Positions 15,304-26,200 are shown, numbered from the stretch's first letter. The stretch: DNA of 62,148 nt from a virus (IMGVR_UViG_3300048778_000140:1-62148); one strand, 5' to 3'. Made by a program: numbers and translations. The notes: a model not told the origin generated them from the sequence alone.

Positions 15304-15483
15304 AAAACTGATGAAGAATTGGTGGAGTTGACCCTGGCGGGGATGACTCCCGAGGAAGCAAAAGAAGTAGTCAAGGAGATAAGCTATCGGGCGGCCCTCC
15401 TTCTCGGTTTGCCTGTTCAATACCCTTGGTTAACAGATATGTTTAAGAAAACTCTCAAGAAAGAGGAGGTCTCGAATGCCTAA
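15298..15483 (+). CDS. Hypothetical protein, 61 aa
   Basis: The start codon lies inside a repeat copy. The sequence is amphipathic helical (EELVELTLAGMTPEEAKEVV) with a basic tail. It overlaps the next gene by 8 nt. No family is recognised. Confidence 0.6.
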   Translation: MDKTDEELVELTLAGMTPEEAKEVVKEISYRAALLLGLPVQYPWLTDMFKKTLKKEEVSNA

Positions 15484-16954
15484 GACAACCCCCGTACCCG
15501 AATACCTGAAGAAGTCAGTCCACCAGATTCATTCCTTGCATCCCGAAACATCGGCGCGGACGATTGCCAAGCAAATAGGTCTTCATCACAAGACCGTTTC
15601 GAGAATACTCAAACAGCAGGAAGTGGACGAGATTGTGCAGGGGATTCAAGCGGACGATCAGGAGCCCGTCCAGTTACTGGACGAGACAGCGAATGAAGTT
15701 CCCAACGGACAGTGGGTGGAGGGGAAGTCCTACGTCTACAACGGAACAAGTGACAGCTATGTTACAGTCCTCAAGTGCCGCCCGAAACCCCTGGTAATGA
15801 CGGGAACCAAATTCCGAGCCATGAAAAAGGCGTACAGCAACTGGGACGGAAACCCGGCGACGATCAACGAAATATGCCGTAGATTTGCTGTTCCCCGGGA
15901 TCAGTTCATCGAACTAAAAGCCATTCATGGTTGGACCCACGAGCAGGAGCCATATACCCGGGAAGAGGTGATGTCTCGTGAAGTTGACGACCTCGCCGAC
16001 GACGCTTTCCAGCAACGCAGGCAGTCTATCTGGGAAGGGTTTGAGAAGAAAAAGTGGCACCAGACCAAGGAGGACGCTCAGAAGTGGAACAACTTGGAGC
16101 AGAACTTCATGCTCCCCTTGCAAGATCAACTGTCCACTTTGATTCCTTCTTATGAGCCTCCTCGCTTGAACTTAAAGACTTCTCGTAATCCTTTTGCGGT
16201 TGTGACCAGCGCGGGAGAACTTCACTACGGGGGGAGCGGCTGGGTTCTGGAAACTGGGGAAGAGTTTAACCGAGCAGATGCGGAAGAGCGTCTGATTTAT
16301 GCCCGAACCAGGATGCTAGAAGAAGTGGCGGACAAGGGGAGGCCCGAGAAGTTCTTCTATTGTGTGGGCCATGACTTCTTAACAGTTGACACCGATTTCG
16401 GAACCACGACCAAGGGAACTCCGCAGGAAATGGACGGAACCGCCGCTCAGATTCTGGCGGAAGGCTTCGATCTGGCTGTTCGAGACATTGACGCTCTCCG
16501 AAGCGTATCTCGAATTCAGATTCTGTCAATTCCCGGGAACCACGACAGACTTTTGACTGTGGCCTTGCTCAAATTCCTCCAAGCCTGGTACAGAAACCAG
16601 GACGACGTGGAAATCGAATTCAGCGCCAAGTCTCGGTCGTATGCTGCCTATGGAGACACGCTGCTTGGGTTTGCACACGGGGATGGGGCCTTAAAACCCA
16701 AGGACTACATGGCGACAATGGCCAAGGAGGCTCCTGGGTTGTGGGCAAACACGATCTATCGGGCCTTCTTTACAGGGCACCTGCATTCGGAAGTTGTCCG
16801 CGAGTTGGTGGGGGGCACCCACTATCAGATGCCGTCTCTCAGAGGACGCGACCGATTCCACGAACGTCAAGCCTACCTGTCTGAAGCAGCTTTGGCGAGT
16901 TATGTAGTAGACCGAGCAAAAGGGATCACTAGCACGATCTACACGCGAGTCTGA
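15476..16954 (+). CDS. Metallophosphoesterase with N-terminal helix-turn-helix, 492 aa
   Basis: Residues 10-45 form a helix-turn-helix (ETSARTIAKQIGLHHKTVSRIL). The C-terminal 270 residues carry phosphoesterase blocks: YCVGHDFLTVD, SIPGNHDRLL, GFAHGDG and FFTGHLHSEV. Fusion of DNA recognition to a two-metal phosphoesterase suggests a DNA-acting enzyme. I know of phage proteins with this plan but not their substrate. A repeat copy (15668-15682) is coded as VQLLD at the linker after the DNA-binding domain. Confidence 0.75.
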   Translation: MPKTTPVPEYLKKSVHQIHSLHPETSARTIAKQIGLHHKTVSRILKQQEVDEIVQGIQADDQEPVQLLDETANEVPNGQWVEGKSYVYNGTSDSYVTVLKCRPKPLVMTGTKFRAMKKAYSNWDGNPATINEICRRFAVPRDQFIELKAIHGWTHEQEPYTREEVMSREVDDLADDAFQQRRQSIWEGFEKKKWHQTKEDAQKWNNLEQNFMLPLQDQLSTLIPSYEPPRLNLKTSRNPFAVVTSAGELHYGGSGWVLETGEEFNRADAEERLIYARTRMLEEVADKGRPEKFFYCVGHDFLTVDTDFGTTTKGTPQEMDGTAAQILAEGFDLAVRDIDALRSVSRIQILSIPGNHDRLLTVALLKFLQAWYRNQDDVEIEFSAKSRSYAAYGDTLLGFAHGDGALKPKDYMATMAKEAPGLWANTIYRAFFTGHLHSEVVRELVGGTHYQMPSLRGRDRFHERQAYLSEAALASYVVDRAKGITSTIYTRV

Positions 16955-16956
16955 CA

Positions 16957-17613
16957 ATGATCGAGTCCATAAAAACTAAGATTTGTGCGGGTTGTCGATC
17001 TTTACTGGAGGCCGACAACTTTCACAAAAACCAAAACTCTCCAGACGGGCTTTGCCGACTGTGTAAGGGCTGCACGAGAGAGTATCAAAAAAGATGGAGA
17101 GCAGACAACAAGGAGTCTATAAAAACTCGTTTTCAAAACAGACCGAAGGCTCGGAAAGAGAGGGACAACGCCCGAACAAGGGCCTGGACGGCGGAGCATC
17201 CCGAAGAAAAGAAAGCAATGGATGCCCAATATCGAAGTCTCCACAAGGACGAGAAGAAGAAACGACACGACCTCCGGATGGGAAATGATGTTCAGTACAA
17301 GTTAGCGTGCGACTTGCGTTGGAGAATGAATCGGGCTATTCGTCTCTGTTCTAAGTCTGGATCGGCTGTCAAGGATTTGGGGTGCTCAATTGAAGAACTC
17401 AAGAAGCACCTCGAATCAAAATTTCAACCGGGAATGACTTGGGACAATTGGGGGTTTGGGGAAGGTTGTTGGCATATCGACCATGTTCGTCCTCTAATAT
17501 CCTTCAACTTGGAAGATCGAACGCAGTTTCTAATCGCTTGTAACTTTCGTAATCTTCAACCCTTATGGGCGAAAGAAAACATTTCAAAGGGCGGAAAATT
17601 TACGCGAGTTTAG
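16957..17613 (+). CDS. HNH endonuclease, 218 aa
   Basis: An N-terminal zinc ribbon (CAGCRSLLEADNF, CRLCKGC) and a long Arg/Lys helical linker lead to an HNH core with WDNWG, CWHIDHVRPL and NFRNLQPLWAKENISKG. It is paralogous to the nuclease at 41936-42691, sharing the same C-terminal block. Placement between unrelated genes without disrupting them fits a free-standing homing endonuclease. A repeat copy follows its stop directly. Confidence 0.85.
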   Translation: MIESIKTKICAGCRSLLEADNFHKNQNSPDGLCRLCKGCTREYQKRWRADNKESIKTRFQNRPKARKERDNARTRAWTAEHPEEKKAMDAQYRSLHKDEKKKRHDLRMGNDVQYKLACDLRWRMNRAIRLCSKSGSAVKDLGCSIEELKKHLESKFQPGMTWDNWGFGEGCWHIDHVRPLISFNLEDRTQFLIACNFRNLQPLWAKENISKGGKFTRV

Positions 17614-17627
17614 TCCGGATAATGGAC
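17613..17627 (+). repeat. 15-bp repeat between HNH stop and next RBS
   Basis: TAG-TCCGGATAATGGAC overlaps the stop of the HNH gene and is followed by AGGAGG and the ATG at 17638. Confidence 0.9.
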
Positions 17628-17637
17628 AGGAGGAATC

Positions 17638-17850
17638 ATGTCAGACGGTTTGAAGATGAAGTATTTCGTGCTGAAACCCGAGGGGACGGACGACTACGCT
17701 CGGGCTTCGAGAGCCGCGATGATGACGTATGCGGATTTTATCGTCACAAAGAACCCGGAGCTTACAGAAGAACTTCGGGCCTGGGCTGGCCGAGAATTCA
17801 TCAATGCTCTTGAAACTGGGGAGAAGGAACGAGAGGCGGCAAGACAGTAA
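17638..17850 (+). CDS. Hypothetical protein, 70 aa
   Basis: The ATG follows AGGAGGAATC. The protein begins MSDGLKMKYFVLKPEG, a phrase seen in small phage proteins that I cannot assign, and ends in a charged helix. The TAATGG overlap couples it to the HAD gene. Confidence 0.6.
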   Translation: MSDGLKMKYFVLKPEGTDDYARASRAAMMTYADFIVTKNPELTEELRAWAGREFINALETGEKEREAARQ

Positions 17851-18236
17851 TGGCCTACCAGAAAACCATTTGTGTCGATTTCGATGGCACCATAGTAGAC
17901 CACGAGTTCCCAAAGATCGGTGCGCTCAAACCCGGGGCCCGGTCTGCGCTCCAGGCTTTCCGTCGGATGGGATTCCGCATCATTGTTTGGTCCTGCCGAA
18001 CTTGTAAGTGGCAGGAAGACACCTTCGGGAGTTGGGACTGCCCGACTTTGGAACGGCCTCTAGTCCGGGAGATGATTGAGTTCTTGGACAAAGAAGGTGT
18101 TCCCTACGACGAGATTGACGACGGGGAAAAGGGTAAACCCTTGGCTGATCTTTACCTCGACGACAAAGCTCTCCGGGTCGAGGATAACTGGGGAGACGTA
18201 GCGCAATGGGTGCGTGAGAACGGGGGGCGGCTTTGA
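17850..18236 (+). CDS. HAD-superfamily hydrolase (phosphatase), 128 aa
   Basis: Motif I is VDFDGTIVDH with the nucleophile and acid-base aspartates. Motif II is IIVWSCR and motif IV is LYLDDKALR. The short capless form resembles phage HAD phosphatases of the 5'-nucleotidase or polynucleotide-phosphatase type. It stands beside other nucleotide-related genes, which supports a nucleotide or nucleic-acid end substrate. Confidence 0.8.
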   Translation: MAYQKTICVDFDGTIVDHEFPKIGALKPGARSALQAFRRMGFRIIVWSCRTCKWQEDTFGSWDCPTLERPLVREMIEFLDKEGVPYDEIDDGEKGKPLADLYLDDKALRVEDNWGDVAQWVRENGGRL

Positions 18237-18553
18237 GCTTACTGCCGAGCGGAGCAAAAAAGCGGAAGGAAACCCCAATAGCCACAGGAGTCCTCGACTA
18301 CTTCCCCAAGTCTATGGCCGAGATTTCACGTGTGTCTCTGGCGGGCAACAGGCAGCATTTTCCTCCTGGGACTCCTTTGCACTGGGACCGGGATAAGTCC
18401 GTGGACGACGCGGATGCCCTTATTCGACATTTCATCGAGAGAGGGACAGTAGACGAGAACGGAATCAGGGCCACCGCCCGCATGGCTTGGAGAGCTTTGG
18501 CTGTTTTGGAGCGGGAACTGGACGCCGTCGAAGTTACCGTTCAGGAATCTTAA
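18233..18553 (+). CDS. DUF5664 / MazZ-N-terminal-like protein, 106 aa
   Basis: The blocks GVLDYFPKSMAEISRVS, GNRQHFPPGTPLHWDR, then KSVDDADALIRHFIERG and ARMAWRALAVLERE match the PF18909-type domain. That domain forms the N-terminus of the dATP/dGTP diphosphohydrolase MazZ of 2-aminoadenine phages and also occurs widely in other phages. No PurZ-like gene is seen here, so a Z-genome should not be assumed. The TTG start overlaps the HAD stop. Confidence 0.7.
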   Translation: MSLLPSGAKKRKETPIATGVLDYFPKSMAEISRVSLAGNRQHFPPGTPLHWDRDKSVDDADALIRHFIERGTVDENGIRATARMAWRALAVLERELDAVEVTVQES

Positions 18554-18596
18554 CGCAATACCGGCTTAGGACCAGAATAATGTTCCCGAGCGGGAA

Positions 18597-18611
18597 GTCC
18601 ATTAACCGGAC
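18597..18611 (+). repeat. 15-bp repeat just upstream of start
   Basis: GTCCATTAACCGGAC is followed by AGACT and the ATG at 18617. A CCCGAGCGGGAA stem lies immediately before it. Confidence 0.9.
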
Positions 18612-18616
18612 AGACT

Positions 18617-19123
18617 ATGTACAAAGAAGCAGTTATTAGCGACGACGAGGTTTATCGCTATTCTCTTTACCGAGAGTGGTCGGAGGACCTGTTTGATGTT
18701 CGGATTCTAAACTTCGTTATGTTGAACCCCAGTACCGCCGACGCCGACAAGGACGATCCGACTATACGAAAATGCGTGGGGTTAGCAAAACTTGGGAACT
18801 TTAATGCAATCCGGGTAGTCAATTTATTTGCCTTCAGAGCAACTAAGCCCGGAGACATGCAGTGGTCACATATCAATGGTGGGGACATAGTAGGGCCAAA
18901 CAACGATTCCTATGTCCAGGAAATTCCTCCCAAAGAGACTGTAGTAGCTGCCTGGGGAGCAACCTTCAAGAACGAATACTTCTGGAAAAGACGAGTTAGT
19001 AAAACCATAGAACTTCTTAATCGGAGTTTGTGGTGCCTGAAGAAAACCAAAGATGGAAATCCGTGGCATCCTTTGTATGTGCCCTACGGACCGCTGATTG
19101 AGTTTCAAAACGTCAACACTTAA
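18617..19123 (+). CDS. DUF1643-family protein, 168 aa
   Basis: FVMLNPSTADADKDDPTIRKC, then FNAIRVVNLFAFRAT and VVAAWGA are the diagnostic blocks of DUF1643. The family occurs in phages and bacteria and its biochemical role is not established. Full family length is present. Confidence 0.85.
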   Translation: MYKEAVISDDEVYRYSLYREWSEDLFDVRILNFVMLNPSTADADKDDPTIRKCVGLAKLGNFNAIRVVNLFAFRATKPGDMQWSHINGGDIVGPNNDSYVQEIPPKETVVAAWGATFKNEYFWKRRVSKTIELLNRSLWCLKKTKDGNPWHPLYVPYGPLIEFQNVNT

Positions 19124-19144
19124 CCACAAGTAATGAGGAGAAAC

Positions 19145-19471
19145 ATGGAGCACACTCGGGAATTTATAGCCGGATACCGGCAAGCGGTTGGAGAGGCGAC
19201 AGAGCCTTTTCCACTGCTTGAAGTTCCGGGGAAGACCGTCAACAATTTGATGGAAGACCGGCGAAAGAAACTGCTCACCAAGAAGGTAACCCGGTGGCTG
19301 ATCGTAATACCGGCTACCGAACAAGGGTGCGTGTCTGACCCGGCCAGGCAGTATGAATACTACTCGTCGGATCGACTTCTTTACGACTCCAAAGAATCCG
19401 CAGAGGCCGCTTCAGTCCGTTATGAAGAAACCTTTGGCATATTCCCCGTCGAAATCGAAGTACCACTTTAG
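19145..19471 (+). CDS. Hypothetical protein, 108 aa (last rightward gene)
   Basis: The ATG at 19145 follows AATGAGGAG. The C-terminal part with YYSSDRLLYDSKESAEAA looks like a small phage accessory domain. It ends in a repeat copy (19471-19485) just ahead of the terminator. Confidence 0.6.
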   Translation: MEHTREFIAGYRQAVGEATEPFPLLEVPGKTVNNLMEDRRKKLLTKKVTRWLIVIPATEQGCVSDPARQYEYYSSDRLLYDSKESAEAASVRYEETFGIFPVEIEVPL

Positions 19472-19485
19472 TCCGGGTAATGGAC
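19471..19485 (+). repeat. 15-bp repeat at end of rightward arm
   Basis: GTCCGGGTAATGGAC overlaps the final TAG of the last rightward gene. Confidence 0.9.
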
Positions 19486-19547
19486 AAGGTTCTCGAAGGC
19501 CGGTGTCGCATCCGCCATCAGTCGGAGCCGGTCTCATAAAGCAAGCC

Positions 19548-19603
19548 GCCTGTCTTGTGAGAAAAACAGGCACACAAAAAGGCCCTCCGTTTTGGAGGGC
19601 CTT
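19548..19603. terminator. Bidirectional intrinsic terminator between convergent arms
   Basis: AAGGCCCTCC-GTTTT-GGAGGGCCTT (19579-19603) is a perfect 10-bp stem with A-rich sequence before it and T-rich after, so it can stop transcription from both sides. A second hairpin GCCTGT...ACAGGC (19548-19571) precedes it. It lies in the only convergent gap, 19472-19625, which holds no gene. Confidence 0.9.
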
Positions 19604-19625
19604 AGTGTTTGTAGCGGGTTGTTAG

Positions 19626-20267
19626 TTATTCTTCTAGTCTGAGCTTCTTCATTTCTTTCGGGTCCTTGTCTGGCATGTTTCCCTCCCCCTTGTATGAGGG
19701 AGTATACACCCTGTCCGGTGTTCCGGTATTGGTCCAGGCGTGTGTTTGTCCCGCGTATTTATCTGCCGCATCTCCGCTAGAAAAGACTCCAAGATGTTCT
19801 TTGGTTTTGACGTAGTGTTTCTTGGCCTCCTCGTACAAAGCGTCGTTAGCCTCCTTGTCTTTTTCGTCCGGTTTCTTTCCGGAGGAGGTCAAGAACTTAC
19901 CGTCGGCTATCTGCGGGATCAGGGCGTACCTCGGGGCGTGGTCGTAATCTTCTTCCGGCCACAGTTCTCCCTTTTCATCGAGGGGGATGGTTGCTGAATA
20001 AATACTGCTATAGGAGCCATCCTCGTTCCGAATTCCAGGACGGTGGTTGACATCAATATTTCCGGACTGAACCATGCCGGGAACAGGCGTTCCTTGAAGC
20101 GGCCCCACGTCGTAAACAGGAGGGGGAACCGGCTGCGGGTTTGGTTTGGTTGTTCCGGGGGTCGGGACTCCGGAGTCCATCACATACCCAGCCGGAAGAG
20201 CCGCGTCTAATACATACCCCGGGGGAGGGGTTGGTTGTCCGGATAATGGACTTGCTGGGCTACCCAT
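19626..20267 (-). CDS. Pro-rich protein with polyvalent-associated domain, 213 aa
   Basis: The N-terminal 70 residues are Pro/Gly/Val rich and disordered and include PLSGQ coded by a repeat copy (20237-20251). The C-terminal part reads NIDVNHRPGIRNEDGSYSS, then YALIPQI, then KEHLGVFSSGDAADKYAGQTH. This matches the short domain that often appears in or beside phage polyvalent ejection proteins. It follows the giant gene with an 8-nt overlap and is likely co-packaged with it. Confidence 0.6.
   Translation of the reverse strand: MGSPASPLSGQPTPPPGYVLDAALPAGYVMDSGVPTPGTTKPNPQPVPPPVYDVGPLQGTPVPGMVQSGNIDVNHRPGIRNEDGSYSSIYSATIPLDEKGELWPEEDYDHAPRYALIPQIADGKFLTSSGKKPDEKDKEANDALYEEAKKHYVKTKEHLGVFSSGDAADKYAGQTHAWTNTGTPDRVYTPSYKGEGNMPDKDPKEMKKLRLEE
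20237..20251 (-). repeat. 15-bp repeat near 5' end of the 213-aa gene
   Basis: GTCCGGATAATGGAC on the plus strand lies about 16 nt inside the gene that starts at 20267. Confidence 0.9.
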
Positions 20268-23200
20268 TTATAGGTTCTCCCGTTTGGCGATCAACCCAAT
20301 TGTGCCCGTCATTCGAAGCGACCTGGTGTCCTGTTATCGGATGAGTTGCCGTGTGAAGATACTGTTGGACGCCCGCGTTAAGATGTGCTGCTTCTTGCTG
20401 AACCGCAGGAGGAATAACAGGAGCGGGTGCCGCCGATGCTTGCGGGATTCCCCCTGGGTGCATCATGTTCAGAATCCTCTGGAGCACCGGGTCCTTGGCT
20501 CTTTCAGAGGGAGTCATGTCCTTCATGGCCTTGGCTGTGTACCGTTTCATCACCGACTGAGTTAAGGGGATGAGCGCGGTTTTCTCGCTGTTGTTCATTG
20601 TATCGAACAGCTTGAAAAACTCAGCAGCGGGCAGCCTAGATGCTCTCGTGTACAACGAGGCCATCGTGGAGTCCATGCCTTTTGTCTTGGTCAGGTTGAG
20701 TTGGATTTTCTTCAGTTCGGACTCTTTGAGTTGGTCTGTGTTATAAGCCAACTTGACCAACTCCGGCCACGAAGTTTCCCCGGACCTTACCTGATCTTCC
20801 AGGTCCATGATTCTCCGGTGCCTGTCCATTTGAGCCTTGTCTATCGGGCCGTCTTCGTTGTGATTTGCGGCAAGCTCGGCTGCCATCTTCTGTGCAGGAG
20901 TAGCGTACACTTGGGCGGTTCCGCCCCCCGCTTTCCAAACCTGGCCCACGGTTCCAACTTGGGGCCCGGTTCCGGTGACAGCCTGTCCGATAGCCTGTCC
21001 AGGGATAGGCATCATGTTGTGGAACACGTCAGCCCACAGGTCTTCCGGACCTAGCTTACGCCCGAAGGAGTCGCGCTGCGTCAGTAGTTCTTGTCCGGCA
21101 TGAATTGTGGGCGACAACCGGCCCTTGATGAAGCCCACAGGGTCTGTAGCAGCGTGAAGAAGGTCAGTCGGCAACGTCCTCATCCCGAAGATGATTTCCT
21201 TGCCTTCCTTGTTCTTGACAGCCAAGCCGAAGGGGGCTTCCAAGTGCGGACTTCCCGTGGACAAGGTGTTGAGGACTCTTGCGATTCCCCACATTCCCAG
21301 GGTCATCATCACGACCTGTTTGCGGCCTATGTTACCTTCTTCTCGGTTGAAGAGTCGGGCCCCACTTCTCATTTCCGATTCTAACCAGTCCGGGGCCAGA
21401 AGCATTAAGCGGCCCCAGTCCTGCGTAGTTGTGGAGCGCCCCATCGCTCTCCAATTGATACCGCCAAAACTTTCGTTTGCGTGCAGAGCCGCAGCTTTGG
21501 CCACGCGGTCATTGGACCACTCTGGGTGAGACGCTCGGTACTGGTCAAACAAGTGCTCGCCCGCCGTCGCTTTCATGGCAGGAATGTAACGTTTGAACAA
21601 GAAGTCCTGATACCAGTTCATGGAGTTGGCAATTGTGTTTCCAATTCCTGGAATCCTGCGCAAGGCATCACCCCCCGTGGACAAGCCTTCGGACATCTGT
21701 TGTTGGCCCCGGAAGTCCGTTCCAGTGGTGTAGCCCTGGCGAACCATTGCCAGGAGCTTCGTTTCTGAATGTGGATTAGATGGGTCGATCTTAGCCCCAT
21801 CCAAAAGGTCAGGTCCGTGGAGAGTAAACGGGTTGATCCCAGTCATCACACCACGGAGCCCAATCTGGACCATGTGGAATGGAGACAGAGACAGCAGGAC
21901 ATGCTTAGCCGCAGACCCCGCGCCCAACAACGCTTTGCCTATGGGGTTTTTGGCGATTCCAGACTCTTCCAAGCCCAGCCTGTTCTTCAGGTACTGAGCA
22001 AATTCGGGGTGGGCCTTGATGTCGGCATCAACTAGGATACCGTGCCCGGCGGAGTCGTTGGTCACAAAGTTCCAGCCGCGCATAGCGTTGTGATCCAGCG
22101 TGACGTAGTCCTGCGGGTCCCAGGCATAGACGGGCTTCTGTGCGCCGTTGAACTCGCGCAGGCCCGAGTAGTCTTTGTTCGCCAGCATGGACTTCAGGTA
22201 CATGAGGTCGGTCCGAAGTTTATTGTTTCCCATTTCGTCGTACTGTGCGTTCTTACTCAGAGCCTGCTTTTCCAGACGATCAATTGCCATCCCGATGTTG
22301 TCCGGATGAACGTGGGGCGTTATGTCCTTGATGGTGCCGTCGGCCAGGAAGCGGTCGAAGTACCCCGTCTTCTTCATTTCGTCAATGTTGCTCTGCGCGA
22401 TGTTGATTTTCTGCACGCGGTCCGGGGAGATGAATGTCTTGGGGTCTTCCCCGTCTTGACCAGTTACAACTCTGCCCGATCCCGCGAGAACCACCGCCGG
22501 TCGGCCATCGCTTCCCCGGGAGAAATCGTCTCTCAGGCTACGAATGAACTGCCGGTTGGCTGCGGCCTTGATGATTTCGGCTCTGCCCCTGGCCATGTTG
22601 TTCACTATGTCGAACTTCAACTGCTTGGGGGATTTCAACAGCCCGGTCAAGGTTGAGTCATATACGCGGCGGCGTGCCATCGTTACGTTGGTGGCAAACT
22701 TTCCGTTCTTGGCATCAGAGGATATAACTCGACCTTCCGGGTTGGAGTTATCCCATGTCCGCTGGAAGTAGTCGTCGATGTAGTGTTGCAATATGTCGTT
22801 TGTCGAGCCTATTTCGAAGCTGCGGTCGTGCTCGTTCCTGATGAAGTCCATTGCGGATTTCATCTGGGGGTCAGGCGCGGTGGTTGCCGCTTTCCTATGC
22901 ACACTCATCACCAAGTCCCGGTATTCCTTGGGCTTGTCTTTGAAGACGTTATTCTGGATCATGTCGTCGATGTTCGGCGGGAGATGTCCATTATCCGGAC
23001 TTTCTCTTGAGAACAGCGGCTGACCTTGATGCAGGACAGACTCACGCATGGAATCTGTGATGGGGAAGTAGGGAACAGCAGAAGTTTTGACTTCCTTTTG
23101 GATATTTAACTTTCCGCCGATTTTTTCTGCGTAGGCTTCCGATCCAAAATCCCGTACAGCTTCTGCAAAAGGAATCCGGCTATAACGCACTTCATAAGCA

Positions 23201-26200
23201 ACAGCCCGGGCTTGCCCCTCAAGTTGAGTTCCTTCTGCTTCCGAAGCTATTTTGTCTAGGTCCGCTGTCGATAGGGTCGGTCCCTCATATATTCTTGTTT
23301 TAGACCCGTCAGATACCTTGATCTTCGTCTCCCCAACCTTAGCCCCAAACTGTTTTCCAAGTTTGTTGGCAACCTGCGGGGTGATCTGATCGTAGTAGCT
23401 TTCGAATCCTTCCTTCCGGGGCATGCTCGCTCCGGTTGGCTCTGTCTGCATCCGATCCCAGAGTTTCTTGGTGACAGCGTCTACCTTCTCACGACCAGCA
23501 ATATGCAGGACCCGGTGTACAATTGCTCTCAGGTCGGCTTGGGACTTTACTTGTCCTCCACTTTTGTTGAGCAATCCCCGGCGCGTAGCTTCGCCTTCTA
23601 GATCAACCCCTCCGGCATTTCCGCCGTGCTGATATGTTCCAGCAACCGTCCATTTTCCGTCTTCGGTCTTTTCCCAATCGAAGCGTTCCGACCCCCACCG
23701 GTTGAAGTGTTCAACTCCCGGGGTCCACGAGATTCCATCATATCCGTTTTCGGCGGCGTATCGGATCATTCTCTTGAAGAATAATCCGGTCCATTCGTCT
23801 GTCTTCTTGAAGGGGGCGTCGGGGACTCCAGAATGGACAGTCTCTTTGCTGATTTCGTTCAGACGAGCCTGTAGCTCCGGATGAACGTCTCCGGCGTCCG
23901 GTCTTGTTGAGTGGGTCCGGTCGTATTCTCGGGGGTCTAGTTCTCCCGTTTCCGGGTCTATCGCATGAACCTTGACACTCCAAACACGATCCCATCCCTT
24001 TCCGTTGGGGTCTGCGGGATGGAAAGAGATTACCTTGTCTTTTCCTCCGTAGCTGTTTACAATATTTCCTGGCTTGAAGTAGTTCGCAAGTTCTTCGTCG
24101 GTTACCGGGTCCTTCAGTCTTTCGCGGAGATCGGACGCTTCCTTACGGAGACTCTCAATTCTTGCTGGGTCGAGATTGTACCCCTGTGTCCTTCCTTTCT
24201 GGTGCCAATCAGATTGCAGTTCTTCCAGGTGCAGCAGCTTCTCGCCGTTGGGGCCTGTGCGGTCGTTGAAGCGGACATGGCCTACTACGTTGGGTTCGTC
24301 CCAGTGAGCGGAGCGGAAGTCCTCGTTATAATCGAATACATTCTTCGATTGCCCGTAGTTTGGAAGCGTCATCAACAACTCTCGGTACGAACCTGGTTCT
24401 GCTCCGGGGAGGGTGTATGTGCCGAATTTGGCGGGGTCAAATTTTTCTCCGGCATCCCACCTGTTTACCGCACTATCAACGACCTCTCTTTGGTCTTCAG
24501 AAAGACCACCATAATCTCTTCCATAAAGCTGTCTGGAAATCCTATCCGGCGGGGGAGTGTTTTCCTGTTTCGTAACCTCTTGTACCTGCAAGTTATTCGC
24601 CGCCAGGTAGTCCTTGACTTCTTCCGGACGCACGGGGGCGCTTCCCTTCTCGCGGAGGAAGTCAGAGAGACCTGTGTATTTTAGCTCGTCCGGTTTTACG
24701 CCGTTGTTCTCCAGCATTTTGAGAACGGTGTCGGCGGGCATGGGTCCTTGCATCCGGCTATCAACTAGCTGGTTGGACTTCAAGTACCAGACGGGAGCGC
24801 GGTTATCCTTCTCTTTGGAAAACAGTCCATTATCCGGACCGAATTCTGTGTCAAATAATGAAGCTCCTGATTTCCGAGCAAGGTGTGAGGCTATCCGCGA
24901 GTCTCTGCGGGCGGCTTCGAGTCTACCAGCCGCGTTAAGAAGTTCAGGACTAGAGCCCGCAGCTTCTCCGGTGGAAGGTTTTCTTGGGACGTAGGTTTCG
25001 AGTTTTGTGTCGAGGGCATTGAGGTCTCCTCCAAGTTTCTTGATTACGCCCCTGATTTCGGGGTTGGTTTTGAGCATGTCCGCAAAGTCAGCAGAGTGTT
25101 GGGCCACAAGTTCGGGTGTTAGCAGTCCTTGCTTGATAATTTCTTGCGGGGGTATCCAGCGGTCGTTCCCCCAACCAGACAGTTCGGCCAGAGATTTGAT
25201 GAAGCACCAGATTGCGGCCTGCGCCTGGCGAGGCTCGACGCCCTCCGCCTTGGCCGCTTCGCGGACCTTGGCAGACATGGCGTCATAAACTGCTGGTTTG
25301 TTAATCCGATTCGGGTCGTGATCTCCGAAGACCGCCATCCAGGTGTCGTTTGTGACCCGGCTTGAATCCTTGCCCAGGTTCTTTGTGAAAGAAGATACCT
25401 TGGGGCCGGATAGAGGCTCTCCCTGTAAGGCGTGAATAGCGTTGCCCATTCTTGCAGGCAGGTCTACGCCTTGTGTTTCTCCACGACCGGCGAGAACTCT
25501 GTAGAGAGAAGCGTTCTTGCTGGCGACCTTCCCGTCTTTCCAGGTTACGTCCTGGGGGCGGCCCGCCTTGTCCCACTTGGCCCAGAGGTTGAGGGCCATG
25601 CGCAGGTTGGCTTGAACCGGCTGAACCGGGGATAGAGCGGCGGTAAAGTTCAGGAACTTGTCTTTGTCCGCTTTCCCCAGCCACGGAATTCCAGAGTCGA
25701 TCAGAGCGTCGAAGGCCCGGGTCGATCTTTCATACCACAACTGTCCGGCTTTGCCCGCACGAATAGCAGCCGTCCACTCTTCGTGGTCGGGCATGGAGTT
25801 GAAGGCGGCGGTGAGCAGGTTCTGCTTTTCGGGTGTGTCGTGCTTCTGAACTTCCTCTGGGGTAAGGTGGGACTTGATGTCTTCCCACTCTGCGGGTTTT
25901 TCTCGGGAAGCCAGTCCGGATAATGGACTGATTGGTTCTCCGCGAAGAGCAGCTTTTTGAACGGCTTCCCCGCCTTGGTATGAGTCTACCCGTACCCCTT
26001 GTCCGGGTTCGTAAGGTCCTTTGTACGTTGGGTCATACGCCATGAACACAACGTCGGGATGGCCACCGTTGTACTGCTTCATTTTGTCGTAGTTCCAACC
26101 TTCGGGGGCATATGCGTCATTCCACGGAAGACGAGCCACGACCTTCATTCCCTCCCGAGCGTTTATTGCCGGAAGGTAGGTATCGAATCCGTCGGACCGA

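Noticed and set aside
18233-18553. Evidence for a 2-aminoadenine genome
   Set aside because: Only a MazZ-N-terminal-like domain is present; PurZ and DatZ are not seen.
20141-20565. Rightward ORFs opposite the giant gene and the 213-aa gene
   Set aside because: They are antisense shadows without ribosome sites or recognisable domains.
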